From Hymenochaete sp. R1 (lineage: Eukaryota; Basidiomycota; Agaricomycetes; Hymenochaetales; Hymenochaetaceae), in the NCBI GenBank assembly GCA_019400425.1, contig JAFREE010000019.1, forward strand, positions 62,001 through 126,000: 64,000 bases of DNA, given 5' to 3'. The position numbers were made by a program, and so were the translations under genes. A model generated the notes under the pieces. That model saw only the letters and a list, made by a program, of their open reading frames with translations. It had not been told where the DNA came from and searched no databases. How positions within the stretch are numbered: the first letter of the stretch is position 1; each line of letters starts with the position of its first letter. Positions 1 through 12,955 of this stretch are shown piece by piece.

Positions 1-319
1 AATTATGTCCCTCAGAGCTTGGCATCCGAGAAGAACGAGACTCCTCCATATCAAACTTCGGGTCCTACAAATAGGGAGTTACGGAAGATACGAAATCTCA
101 CCGCAATGGATGATTGAGCAAAAGTACTTTCACAGTGTATGGTAGAAACAATCAAAACGGAAAAGAAGATCTCGGAATGTGCCTTACCTAGCTACGAATA
201 CCGCAACGACGGAATGTGAACTTGTTGCGCCCGTGTAGATCTGTTTTAAAACGGATCGATTACACAATTGAATCCAGAGACCAATCGCACACTGGCATGA
301 GCTGCGCCGCTCTGATTAC
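1..319. other. window edge, no gene recognised
   Basis: Only short open frames are present and none shows a family motif or a convincing splice chain. The stretch lies downstream, on the minus strand, of the coding-like fragment described next. Confidence 0.4.
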
Positions 320-800
320 CGCTTATCCTGGGCCGAGCTTTGTCCGCTTAATGCCTTCTTGCTTCTCACTGGCAACGGTGGCTAAAGCAGCAAAGGTCAG
401 AGGAAGACAAGATGGCAAAGCAATGTAGAAAGTCTACCATGTGCCCTCATTCCAACGAAGACACTGACCCAAATCATGAACCGAGATATTCGGAGCCAAG
501 GTGCGAGCAATTTTTTTTGTACCCGGAGCAAAGGCCTCGACAAAGATAGCATTAGGCGGGTCCGACGATATGGGACGGTAGCACTGGCACGATGCCGTCC
601 TCGGCCGCATCGCTCTTGATATCGTCTACAATTTTGTCTTTTTCTTTCCTTTGTAGTTTCATAATCGGAAGGACCGAGGCTTAACTCACCTTCCATACCG
701 TCCAATCTGCAAATTTGCAACCATGCATTGCCTTTGAGATTCGAGCGTGGGTAAGCAAGGTGACCTTACTAACAAAGGACAAAAAGGCGTAAATTTAAAT
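320..800 (-). pseudogene. coding-like fragment, unrecognised, probably decayed
   Basis: On the minus strand a frame ending in RLDGMED can be joined across a GT..AG intron (about 690 down to 640) to a charged stretch beginning KIVDDIKSDAAEDG. After IVGP the frame must shift by one base to continue as NAIFVEAFAPGTKK and on to APNISVHDLGQCLRWNEG. The composition looks like real protein rather than random frame, but the one-base break and the absence of a clear start or end suggest a remnant. I do not recognise the family. A sequencing error or an unseen intron could also explain the break. Confidence 0.25.
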
Positions 801-3019
801 CTGGAAGAGTTGTTGTTTTCTTGATTGTTGGCTTTCTGATAAGGATAATGCAATGCGCCACATTACGCTTGGTGTTGTTAATAAGTCGCCGCTATAATCG
901 CGTTTTTTCGTATGTATACACACCACTTATGGCTCACTACATCATTGATGGTGCATCTATCAGGGATTGCCTTCGGAGGAAAAGCGACGGATCAAGATTG
1001 AGGTCGGGATCGAAGATAGAGGGGTGATAGGAGAGGGGTAGACTCACTGCCGTAACGACGTACCGCACGCTGCCCTACCATAGGTGCTTAAGCAGCGGAT
1101 AATGACTGCATTCAATGTTCCAATCATGTCCTCCGCTCTGCCGCTCCGAGGCTAGAGATTTGAATGCGACAGGGACTTGATGAAGGCGATGACACAATCT
1201 GGTCCGAAATGTTGAAACAAACTTGTTTGTTTGAAGCGGGAAGGATCGTCAGGAACGCCATGAGAGAATGCAGCATTCCCACAGAGTGTTGAAGTTCAGT
1301 TCGGCTATAGAATATAACACAGTGCAATAGTCGCAGTCACTGTAGAATATGACTTCTGACGTTTGGGTGGCTGAAATTGAACACGGTAAGAGAGCTTTAA
1401 GAGGTGGAGTAGATCAAGAGACGCTGCACTCGCACTCGCGGAAAGTGGGCGTGGAAAGATTCAACTTTTACTGGTGCGTCGATCACGTCTCGTCTGACTT
1501 CGTCGCTCAGCCTGAGAGTGCAACTTCATTCGGACTTGCCTTAGTTCTACACTTCGTTTAATCTTTGACGTCTCGCGATGGTTCGTGCCCTGGCATCTGC
1601 AGCTCTGACTTGGCATCACCCAGACAGATGCAGGTGCGATCGAAAATGAATCGTCAAAAGCGGACTGTAGTACAGCATAGGAACGCGTCGTCGAAAAGCA
1701 GAACGTTGAATCCACACATCGAAACTTGCACGGCCCTAGTTCATCTTTGTCCCTCGATCACCATCGCATGGAAGCTCAATAGCTGATTTTTGCTGGTAAT
1801 TTTGAGCCGTTGGCGTTCCTCTTCCTTTTGCAATAGCGTTTAACACGGTATTCGCGGGAGATTGCCCGCATCGTTTGATGATGCCCCTGTGGATTGCATT
1901 GTCCACGAGGATGCCGGTTCATATAGGTTAAACATTAGAGGCAGGGCGCTTCCCAAGTACATGCGGCCGGATACAGTGCAGTTCGTCTTTTCTGCTCTTT
2001 TTCTACTCCCTTTTCCCGACTCGAGGCGTTTTGCAGGTTCCAATTGACCGAAAAACGTGGTGCCTGCTACTTAGCAGAGCTATTTTTTTCTAAGGAAGAA
2101 AATGATTGCGCTTCCGGGAACATTGTGTACAACATTAAGTTTCGAGACTCGGTATTTTTACAAGTCAATTGAGATGTTTTCTCCCATCGGTGGTACGACT
2201 AGGACGGACGAGGCCCGAAGGTACGTTTGGGGTATCTTTAAATTCTGCGAATGGTGATTCAGCTTCCGACACTCTTATCATTAGAAACTCAGATATTTGG
2301 ATGCAATTCGTAATTTCGTACGCTCGAGATTGCGAAAGAATCGGGTGCAAGCGCGACTTCTCATGTCAAATTTATCTACAACAATACCCGTCTCACTAGC
2401 CGTGTTCGATGCGATGAAAATAGAATTGCTTATGGATGTGCATATTTTGCGGTCCATCTCATCACTATAACCTGAAGCGGACTGTATGCCATGCAGTGCG
2501 TGCGACCTGTGGCGTAGGTTCAGTGGAATTTATCATAACTCGAGCAACTTCTCACACTTATGTACAGGGTCCTTGGTGAGGCTCGATCGCCTCGGTGGAA
2601 AAGTGGCGAGGCACAGTCATGGAATCTTTCCTCCAGGCATCGTTTTCAACCTGAGCATCATAACAAGTGATCCGTCGAACTTTCTTTATCATGACCCGTA
2701 CAGAATCTTATTTTCGCCTCTCGTCTTGATTGGTAGTAACCAATCATTTTTGGATATAACTCTCAGTATCGTGCACAAGTCTCGTCAACAATTTCTTTTA
2801 TAACGTCCATCGAAGACACTTAAACATCCCTACCCAGTGGTCTTTCCCTGCCGTACTCGCCTATATTGCCTCTTCATACTTCTTTGCTGTTCAAACCACC
2901 TCAAATCGAATCTCATTTCACTCGAAAGTTCTCCGGGTATGTAAGTGTCCCTTCACATCGGAAACGTAGCCACTTAAAATATATAATATACTGTAGCGAA
3001 GTCATTTCCTTGAGCACGG
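801..3019. other. gene-poor stretch ahead of the GH16 gene
   Basis: About 2.2 kb with many short frames on both strands. None has recognisable domains, consistent splice sites or a long open run. The last 200 bases (2820-3019) are pyrimidine-rich and probably hold the promoter and leader of the GH16 gene starting at 3020. No repeat or mobile element was recognised. Confidence 0.4.
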
Positions 3020-5580
3020 ATGAAAAACGAAGACTCAAGCGCCGCCTCCACTCCCGGCATACTTCAAAACGAAGTTTCTCGTGAAGACTATTTTGCTGAT
3101 GAAGGCAATATTCGACAAGCCAATGCATCTCGCTCGGTATCCTTCAGCCAAATACCTTCCTCCCCTTACGCTTCTGCATATTCAGCCAATGTGGAATATA
3201 CCCCTGCTACCAGCGTTGAAGGTCCCTATGGCACCAGTAATGGTATTATGACGCAGACGTCGACTCCCGGAGATCCATTCCTCACACCCGCCATCACTCC
3301 TGCCATTACTCCTGCGCCTTCTGCGCCAGGATCCACGCACAATCTGGCGACGTTCGCACAGCTCGCAGGGGGAACAACATCCAGACTTTCATTCCAAAGT
3401 CCCGATTTCAACTTCGCGAGTCTTGCTGGACGACAAAGCACTCCAAATATCCCACCGGTTCCATCTCTTCCGAACATCCATAATGTAGGTCATCGCGCTT
3501 CACGCTCTGCCATGGGGACCGAGACGCCTGGAAGGAACTCCCATAGTAACAAGCGTCAGTCGTTTGCGGCGCCGCCGAAAATGACGCGCCTCAATTCGGC
3601 GGGATCAATCCCCAGCCAAGGTCGCCGCATCTCTCAACGACCTGGAACAGGCGCTTCCTCTAATCTCTCTCCTCCCGGGACAGCATCGTCTCAGTCATTC
3701 ACTGATAACGAGCCTAAAGTCGAGTCAAGTGCGAGTGAAAAGCTTTTTTACTTGGACGAAGCTTCCACTCGACCGCTCACTTCGTTTTCCAAACCCCGAC
3801 GGCTCACCAGTTCAGTACTCGCGGATGGTGAAATACCCGCGAAACCATGGATAGAACGCCGCGACCCACGCGCTCGCTTCGCGTACTTGCTTACTATTTT
3901 TGTTGCGTCTTTCGGCATCGCTGCGAGCTTCCTCCGGTGTTTCTTCGGGGCAAAGAGCGTTCAGCTCTTAGATGGAAACCTATGCTTGGTCCTCGAGGAT
4001 GACTTTAACGGGCCTGGAATTGACACGAGCAAGTGGTCGTGGGATGTCGCTATGGATGGCTTTGGGTACGTTGTATTAATTCCAAATTTGTCTTTTCTCC
4101 ACGTTTCGCTTTTCGTGAGGCTCTCTTTCAGCCATTTCGTGACATTGTGTTGGACAAATGGCACACATAGCTTCTCTTTATGAATCGGATGCTCTAAAGT
4201 AGCTTTATCATCCGAATATCGCCAAGCCGCCGAGCCCAGACTCTCACCAGTCGATTGTTATTTTAGTTAATCATCAACACTGATATCATTTATCATAGGA
4301 ACGGCGAGTTCGAGATGATGACAAACTCTCCTAACAATTCCTTCGTCGAAGATGGAAAGCTGTATATCGTCCCCACTCTCACGTCGGACGTCATAGGCCC
4401 AGACGCGGTTTTCAACGGGTTCACGTACAACATCACTGGCTGTACGTCACTCAATGCATCCGCCTGTGGCGCTGTCTCGAACGTTACCACTCGCAATATC
4501 ATCAACCCAATTCAGTCTTCCCGACTTACGACAGTCAACAGCTCGTCCATTCGGTATGGGCGCGTAGAGATCAGCGCGAAGATTCCGACGGGAGATTGGA
4601 TCTGGCCTGCTTTGTGGATGATGCCGGTGCGCGACACCTATGGACCTTGGGTAAGTCAAAAATGTTTTAACGCGTTTATCGTATGAGCATTTAATCCATC
4701 ATACCTCTAAACAGCCGCTCTCTGGAGAGATTGATATCATGGAGGCTCGTGGGAATCAGCGATCTTACCCCGCGCAGGGTGTGGACGTTGTTCGCGCCAG
4801 TCTTAACTGGGGACCTTTGACGTGGCTCAACGAGGTTTCCCGGACTTTCGGATGGTGGCAGTCAAGGCGAGGGACATTCAACGAGGACTTCCATACTTAT
4901 GTTCTTGAATGGTCCGATAAGTTCATGTTAGTATCACAATATTTCTTTGTTGCATATCTGAGCTGGTCTGTGCTCACTTCTTCTCGTTTTCACTTATCAG
5001 ACGGGCATCTGTCGACTCGCGCCTTCATTACATGATCGACATCTCTTTTAACCAGCCATTCTTTGATCGAGGTGATTTCCCTCCCACGGTATTCAATGGT
5101 TCACAGGAGATCCCCGTTCCAAATCCTTGGGGAGAAGACAACTTTTCCGCGCCGTTTAATGAACGTGAGTGCCCCCCGCCCCCGCCCCTCTCCTGGATCT
5201 ATCCCGAATCATGCTAAATTAACAACTTTCAATATGAATTACAGCTTTCTATTTGATCATGGACGTGGCAGTGGGCGGAACTAATGGATGGTTCCCAGAC
5301 AACATTGGAAACAAACCTTGGTTGGATCAATCGAACAGTACGATAATCGTTATTTTTACTGCTCATTGCGATGCTAACCTAACTACGCCTCCTCTGCAGC
5401 TGCCATGTACGATTTCGCACGTAATCAGGACCAATGGCTTCCAACTTGGCCTCAGGATGTTCGCGAACGCGGAATGGCAATGTAAGTCAAGAAGTTCTTT
5501 TAATTTGTATGCATTTAATCAGTAGGACTAATCGGAATGCCATCATAAGTGATTATGTCAAAATGTGGCAGCTCTGCTAA
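3020..5580 (+). CDS. membrane-anchored glycoside hydrolase family 16 (Skn1/Kre6-like glucanase)
   Basis: Predicted exons 3020-4065, 4299-4650, 4715-4926, 5001-5164, 5245-5337, 5400-5481 and 5550-5580 join in frame to about 659 residues. The first ~285 residues are Ser/Thr/Pro-rich and disordered. A membrane segment (FAYLLTIFVASFGIAASFL, about 286-309) follows, so the protein is type II with the enzyme on the lumenal or cell-surface side. The GH16 domain runs from EDDFNGPGID to the end. It carries the catalytic motif GEIDIMEARGN, whose glutamates are the nucleophile and acid/base, plus the family landmarks YGRVEISAKIPTGDW, PALWMMP and the terminal VKMWQLC. Fungal members act in beta-glucan wall assembly or remodelling. 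Start chosen as the first ATG of the long open exon. The domain looks complete; substrate (beta-1,3 or mixed glucan) cannot be read from sequence. Confidence 0.92.
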
Positions 5581-6345
5581 GTACAATTAGACTTCTCGGG
5601 CAAGAAGCTGTTCGAGTTTACCAATACATGATGTACCTTGTCTCATCCGTTTACGGTCTTGGGTTTGGGGTTTTGGTTAGATAAATAATTTCAATATCTC
5701 GGGTTTATGGTCATCTCGGGTTCCCCCTAGCTTCCCTGCGCTTCTGGCTTATCCTTGAAATGAAAGATACATAAGCACTTTTCGCGTATGCGCCCAAAGT
5801 TACTAGATTTCCTTGCCTGTTTTCATTCGTGCAGCACGAACAATATCAATATCTCGAGTTTGAATTGCATCTCCTGTTCATGAAAGATCACGAGAAGTTT
5901 GTCTCTGAGTCCGAGTTTCAGCTTTGGAGCTCGACGTCTGATAAACCCTGACATCGAATCCGCTGCAGAAAGATAAAAGCAAGTCAATTCTTCTTGATAA
6001 TATAGAACTTAGTCACAATTGTTCGAAATTTAGCCTGGAGACTCGATTTGAATATAAGCTTGGTTTTTTTACAGAAAAAATCACGCTTATAGATCCGGAC
6101 TCGGAGCAGTTAAGGTCAAAATGGAAACGATGGCATTAATTAACAAACGAATGATTACTGCAAGCTGCAGGACAGGCAACAAGGCAACAAGTACTCAAGA
6201 CACTACAAAGTCCCTACCAAAAAATAGAATGGTAAATCAAATAGGTAGCAAGCCCTTAGAGCTACCTCAATCCGGATTACACTCCGGGTTGCGTGAAATC
6301 AGGGAAAGACGGCCAATTTCCTGATATAAGAAGTTCAGCGCAGAT
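5581..6345. other. convergent intergenic region
   Basis: This lies between the 3' ends of the GH16 gene and the copper radical oxidase gene. It is AT-rich, with short T and A runs as expected for two converging 3' UTRs. No coding frame with support was seen. Confidence 0.5.
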
Positions 6346-9300
6346 CTAAAAAGTTAGGAAAGACGCACCGAGTTCAGCTGGATCGCCACCAATACGGACC
6401 CACTGAGAATAGGAAGGTGTAGGTCCATCCAGTACGAAAAGCATGAACCATCCGGGAGGGCTGACGTGGGCATTGGGAGGCGCCGTTATGGTGCAACTGG
6501 TGCCCGAACAACTGAACTCTGGGAAAATAGTGCGAGATCCCATGCTATTTCCGTGCGTACTCGAAACAGCTTGAATGAGAAAAATCAATGTCTGATCTGA
6601 TGGATGGTCAAGCAACAGAAACTCACCTCCAATTAGCGAAATGCGCATTCCACTAGGTGTTCCCTGGTGGAGTGTCACGGTGATGGAGACTTCCTCTCCG
6701 TACGCCCAATCCGTTTTATTGTCATTGATAACGAACGATGGTTGAGTGAGACCTGTGGTAAGATATGGAGGGATATACACTTCCACCCTATATTCTTGAG
6801 GGAATCTTGTATCCTTTGGGACGGTTATACTAAAGCTTTTCCAAAAAAACGGTCAAAAGCTCACCTCAGGATCTGATCCGGATACAAGCACCCGGCCGTC
6901 AGGAAGCAGGATCGCTTCGGAATGATATAACCGATCAACAATAGTCGTATTCAAGATCGACATCCGGGAGTTGAGGGGCTGAGATGGATCATACAAAAGA
7001 GCCTGGAGATTGGGTTCTGTCGCAAGCCCAAAGCCAGCAACTCCCTGTTGAGCACCGCCCATGATCATATATGTACCATCCGGCATAGGAACCATCAATG
7101 TCATGACGCGCTTCGACGGCTACGGTATGCATTTCAGCATGCTGGAAGTATAAAAACTGTTTAGAGAGAATTCTTACCATCCGCTCAATAGTCCATGTAG
7201 CATTCTCAACCTCCGGTTGAGTGGTAAGGCAGTTATCCAGAGCGATAGCTGGACCTGGAGTAGATCCTCCACAAACAAGAACGGTGACCGGGTCCGTATA
7301 AGGCGCCATTCTGTGGTAGAAAGAAAAGTCTCAGCCTCATTGGAATTTCTAAGGTGATGGGCTGCATACTGAGGAAGCATGACGGCCGTTCCTTCCATTG
7401 GATACGTCCTCCCACCTAAGAAGTTGTTCACCGCTCCAGGTAAATTGGGTAGCTGCTTGGTCGTTTCGAACGTTATTTCATCGAGAATACGCGCTTCATT
7501 GTAGTAAATAATGAACACGCCACCGGAAGGAAGCACGAAGAGGAAGGGATATAAATTATTTGGATCTGTTCTCTGCAAGAAATCCATTGTTAGAAACGTT
7601 GGACCTCCCTCCGGCTGTGGTAAAATTTCCAGTGTAGGAACGGGAGGCCCGTTACTACCGCTCTCACCACCAACGACGAGGAGAGTGCCGTTCGCCATGA
7701 CCATGACACCGGGGTACCAGCGTCCATTCTAGCATAAAATAATCAGAGCCAAAACGACGTTTATACGGTAATAAAACCTCACCTGCAAACTCAGCTCATC
7801 TACGTTCTCTTCCCAGTCTGTAGTCCCGTTCACACCGGCTGAACCACTTGGAGTATAGAGTCTGATACCAAATGTAGAATCCAGAGACCATCCTCCAACA
7901 TTGATGAGTCTACCTGCTTTGTCGGGCAAGGTGACACTACCAGAACAGAAGATATCGGTCTTGACATGCATTTCTCTCCAAGCTTTGGTGAAATCGTCCG
8001 TCAAAGTCAGGTCAAGCTCGTACGCCCCTACGAAAAGGTCAGAATCTGCTACATAACAAAATATAAGCTCTTACCTGTGCTATTTGGGGGCCCAGTTCCA
8101 AACTTCTCAAGGAACTGGACCTTGTTGTTGATGCCGAGATTTGAGATCAGTGGAACTACAAGTCCACCGATGAGGAACTGTAAATCTACGCTCAACGAAA
8201 GGTTTAGAGAACAAGACAAGACCTCAATTCACCTCGTATCTCCCAACGTTCTCTGGTGTGTGCCATGTACTAATCCCGCCTTCCCATTCGTATAGACTGA
8301 GCCGTTGGGCACCTGATCCAAGCTATGGGACACTATTCCTGGGTTATCAAAGCGCAAATACGTACCACCACATATGTGAATTGGGTCACCGGAGCAGGGA
8401 ATCACACAGTCGCTCTCCGATGCATTCATCCCGCCGTTATTGGCTATGTCGTCCACGTCGCCGCACCCTTTCATAGACAATCTCATGAGCAAATGGAAAT
8501 AAAATCTCAAACGAACTCGACGCACAACACTCGTCCCCGAATTCCATTCCCGCGGCCGGATCTTTTACAAAGTCAGCCAATGCACTGTAAACCATAAACG
8601 AGTGGACTTACAGCCATATGTTGAGCATAAAGAGAGGCAGTTCGATGCAGAATTGTTGTTCTGTAAAATGTTCTGATACGGGAAAACACGATCTGCCCCA
8701 GGTTCACTGTCGGGCGTGAGTCAATTCCAGGTACTAATAATAACAAGGAAATGACATACGCAAGGCACCCAACGTACTTCCAATTTCCGGGAAGACTCGT
8801 ATTTTGAGTGACCGGAACAGGGAGGAGCGTGATGTTGGGCGACGTGGAATAAAGAGACACGAGGTTCGGTCCGCCGCACGCTTCGCTACATAGTTAACAG
8901 CATTAGCACACGGATCGCACGCATTACTCAAGAAACTTCAGAAGGCATGGGTCAAGCGGAACAGAAGCGAGACGGAACGAGAGCCTTAAAAAGAACATCA
9001 AGGAATAAAGGTCTCATGGCAAAAACGGGGTGAAGACGTATCAGAAAAAACCAACCCACCTTGAATTACCGCCACATCCCATGTCGCAATCGGTATCGGC
9101 CGATGCGAGCGAACCGCCGTTGATGACGTCGTTGTCGCAGACTGGAAAGCAAAAATAGTAAGCCATGTGCATTCCGCCATGGGAAAATAAGGTGCACGAG
9201 GCATCTATGGAGGGTTGGGGTTGAGTTTGGCATGGATTAAGCTCACAGCATTGGACGCCGAATTCCATTCCTGCCAATGAAAAGTTTCCGCTCTGACAAA

Positions 9301-10618
9301 AAGCAATGCAAGATTCCACGGTGAGGTTGGCATCGTCTGGTTGTTCGGTATTAAGAATGCGACCATGCGCATTATCCCTAAGAGAGAAAAAAAGATACAA
9401 GCACTAAGCAATAGTAGCTCGGCCACATGACAGTAAGCAAGCCTCACACGTAGCATCCGCTGTAGTTCCACGGCGTAGGTAATCCCATCAAGACGGGATG
9501 AGCATTTGGATCAGCGCCTCCCCCACCTCCTCCAGGAGGATTCACAACGGGTGGTCCGCTGAGTGTTCCAGTAAAGTTGTAAACTTCAAGTCTATTGGGA
9601 CCTCCACATAGCGTACTAGCATTTCCCTGGCAAGCCATGTCGCATCCAGAGCTAGCAGCCTCACCCGTCCCTTGGATACTTGTCCCGCAATAGCATTGAG
9701 TTGCGAACTCGAGGCCTGCGAGCGGAAAATTATCGGCTTGACATGCGGCAACGCACGCAGGGACGGTCATGTCGCCGTTAACCCCGACTGGCGTGGAAAG
9801 TGTACGGTTATTGACGTCGTCTCTAAAGTAAACCAAAAATAAGCTCAGAGAAAAACTTTTCGTAAAGGGATAGAATACGGAAAGACTAACGTGTAACACC
9901 CAAGAGATTCCCATTGACCTACGCTGGGAACAACTATAGGAGGAGCGGGAGGCGTTCCGCCCGAGAAGAACAGGTTCAAAACTCCAGAACCGCCGCATGA
10001 TTCAGAAGAATCTCCCTTGCAGGCCATATTACAATTGGAAAGGGAAGTATTAGTGCCGCCATTCTCAAGGAAGTTATCACAATCTGAGTGAAAGAAAGTC
10101 GTACGAGTCAATAAATCCCCTTAAGACACAGAATACCACAACTAAAAGAGAAGATACGAACAACATTCCTGGGCGAACTCCACACCCGCATAAATGAATG
10201 ATTCGGTCTGAGACGGGACACTGCCAGAGCCCGTGCTGTCCCCAGAGCAGAAGAGAATACAGTTCTCGACTGTCATGTTTGAGGTATCCGTGTACGTTGG
10301 TCCCGTCAACGTTCGAGAAGCAGGATTGTCGCTACCAACGACTTCATTCAGGATGAAGCTTAACCAGTAGACTCAAATAACACGTACGTGACGCATCCCT
10401 CGCTCGTCCAATTCCCCGGGAGAGATATGGGGACACTCTGACGTTTAGAGTGAAGCAAATGAGCATGATTTAGAAAGAAAGCATCTGAATCAGCATGTGA
10501 AGAAGAAAAGCAGGGCGCAATGCTCTGAAGCTGTTGGTGGTAGAAGTCAGCCGAATTCTTCACTTCGCCTAAAAACAAGCCAACTCACAGCCGTCAATAA
10601 CACTAGCAGGCGACGCAT
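6346..10618 (-). CDS. secreted copper radical oxidase with four N-terminal WSC domains
   Basis: A many-exon gene beginning with a short signal-peptide exon ([10 protein letters not shown]) whose intron ends at an ACAG acceptor near 10526. Four Cys-rich WSC domains follow, opening with [23 protein letters not shown] and GNWKYVGC. Each has a MEFG/LEFA-type core and an ECxCG-type motif, and three keep a CGGxxxL-type end. The C-terminal half is a glyoxal/galactose-oxidase propeller plus DUF1929. The expected copper and radical residues are visible: Cys in DIFCSGS (about 7945), Tyr in GRWYPG (about 7715), adjacent Tyr-His in [14 protein letters not shown] (about 6925) and the last His in [12 protein letters not shown] (about 6468). 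Related white-rot enzymes (CRO3-CRO5 type) oxidise small aldehydes or alcohols to make H2O2. WSC domains bind wall glycans, so the enzyme is probably held at the wall. Substrate is unknown. Confidence 0.9.
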
Positions 10619-10706
10619 GATAGTGATCCGACAGAGAAATAATGAAAGGGAATGAGCGTGTTTATTAACGAAGGGCAAAAGCCTCCAACCCCAGATAAAC
10701 TGGCGT

Positions 10707-11557
10707 CTATTCTTGCTTTGTGAAGAAGCTCGTCGCGAGAAAAAGAGATGGGACAGCACAGTCTCTCAGCTTTCCCAAAGTATAAATAGTTAAGCAAGAA
10801 GCACATCGCGAAAAACAAGGTGGTGAGCCAGCTTCGGAAGGGGCGCACAAAGTCAGGGCATGGCGGCGCGGGGGAACAAGTCAAATTGCACGATGAGGAT
10901 GACAGGGGGAAGAGGGCTTACGACATGTTGCGGGAAGGATAAACTCATTGAAGCAAGTGACCATCAAGGTACTCTCAACGGCGGCGTAAATATCAAGGGG
11001 CGTGGATCCGTAAGAGGCACAAAGTGGATGAAATTGCATGGGAATACGAATGATGTTCTGCACATCGGAGCGTCCCGAACCAAGCACACTCGGGGAAACT
11101 GCTCGCTAACGAGATGAATTACAGATTGCGATGTTCGATAAAGATAGAGATGATGGTGGCTGAAATAGATGAACGATGGATTGAACGAAGCACAAGTTCA
11201 CCATCGATCCACCACACCAAAAATACGACACGCTCGTGAAGTAGAAAAAAGCGATGCAGAGTATATCTCTGGATACCTGAATAGCAGAAAATAAGAGAAC
11301 ACTTGTGAGTTTAATCGTACACTGGCAAGACGGGAGGCACACACCTGAAAGAAAACAACACTTTCAACCATTCGACCCCTGCCCTGTCTTCGAGAATATG
11401 TAGTCAGGGTTTCGCCTCCTGAGAGCGAACGTCCTCGTCTTCCATACCATCCTTCCCTGGTAGGTTCATCTGCCCGTGAGCCGTATAATGGATTCACTGC
11501 GGTGATAGCGAGCACATTGTCATCATCGTCTTGTTCATTACTTGGCTCTAAGCACAT
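10707..11557 (-). CDS. small hypothetical membrane protein, multi-exon
   Basis: Exon 1 (about 11345-11557) encodes an acidic then Arg/Gly-rich N-terminus (EPSNEQDDDDNVLAI, YGRRGRSLSGG). It joins in phase 0 across a GTGTGT..CAG intron to a hydrophobic segment (DILCIAFFYFTSVSYFW). A further phase-0 intron leads to an exon containing VLGSGRSDVQNIIRIPMQF. The last exon and the stop near 10707 are guesses. The in-phase splices support a real gene, but no family is recognised. It lies 89 bases upstream of the copper radical oxidase gene on the same strand, so its 3' region may overlap that gene's promoter. Confidence 0.4.
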
Positions 11558-12955
11558 CCGCTAATCGCATAGCGAGAGGCGTAATACACGTGTGATAGCG
11601 TCCGTATATCACTGCATCTGCATTGGCGGGAAGAATATTGGATTTTTTTTTGAACGATTGCCTGAAGTTACGATGGAGGATGAAGGACTCGAAGAGTAGA
11701 AGAGTAGATCATGTTTTGACTAGATGGTTTTTGCTTAGGTAACGCTTTCACATGACTTACGCTTACGTGAGAATAGCTCTATAATTATAATGTTAATATT
11801 AATGTAGCTTACTCCTCTGCTCATCAACCGCGGCACAGTACTAGTACCAGTCCGCCGTCCACATTCCACTGGCACGATCTGGTTCATCATCGATATACCA
11901 CATTAATACTGGCCTAGTAGTCGTATAATTCATCAAATTCTACCGCTAAGCATCAGAGAATCACACAAATAAAACAGCTACGTTGCCACAGCTTGCAGTT
12001 CGAAAGTTTCCAGTCCTTTCAAACAACGTCATAGTCGCGATTCTCGAAACTGCAGAACGAAACTGCAGAAGACATGTATCACTTGCATGGCAATGCAACC
12101 TTCATAAAAAGCGCCTGGGTCCTCGCTCGTTTGGTGTGCGGTCAAGCATTCTCTTCTGTAGGAAAAAGCCAGCGAGCGATAACTTCGGCTGGATTGGAAG
12201 ACTCACTGGTAAAGTCGTACAGAGCGAATGAACCGGGGACGAGATGACTTAGGGCATTTCGATGTTGTATACATAAGCTTCTCGTTCCATTAATGTTATT
12301 GCGATAGGTTCTTGAAACATAATTAATGTCGTACAAGCAGAAAGATCGGGCACAGACAGAAAGTACGCCGAAGTGGTCAGTGTTTGTGCGTGTGAAAGTA
12401 TGCCCCGTTGTGGAATAAGTTCTTTAGGGCGCATTTCCGACTCGCCGTGATTCTCTGTTTCTGCTCATCTAAGTCATCTTCCATGGTTCTGCTCATTATC
12501 GATGCAACACACCTGGTCTGAGACACATTTTCAGGTGACAGTCAAACAAGTGCATCAAGCATACACGTACACGCCTCACCGCGAACTCTATTCAAGTGCA
12601 CCTTGGGGTCGTGAGGAATGTTGAATCTGGAGTGGCCAAGACGTGCCGACACTTTTCGAGCGACATTAGGGCGTACGATGTTGCTCATGAGAAATAGTCG
12701 AACCCAAGCGAATATACACGACCCTATTGCGTTTACCACGTCCTTTCTAACACGTCATAACTTTGTAGGTACTAGGTAGCGGGAGTATTGCACCAACAAC
12801 TGTGCAATGCAGCCCTAAATATATATGATCGTGTCCCTCTTTGAAGAGTAAGCACTCAGCCATCCCTTCCTTCCCCGTACTCTTTCTGTCTTTTCGTACT
12901 CCCTCGATATCACAGACTACACGTACAGAATATCACCATCTCGTAACTTTGACCA
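11558..12955. other. intergenic, promoter of the next gene at its end
   Basis: About 1.4 kb with no supported coding frame. A TATA-like run (CTAAATATATATGA, about 12812-12826) lies ~130 bases before the ATG at 12956, followed by a CT-rich leader, which fits a core promoter. Nothing else was recognised. Confidence 0.45.
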
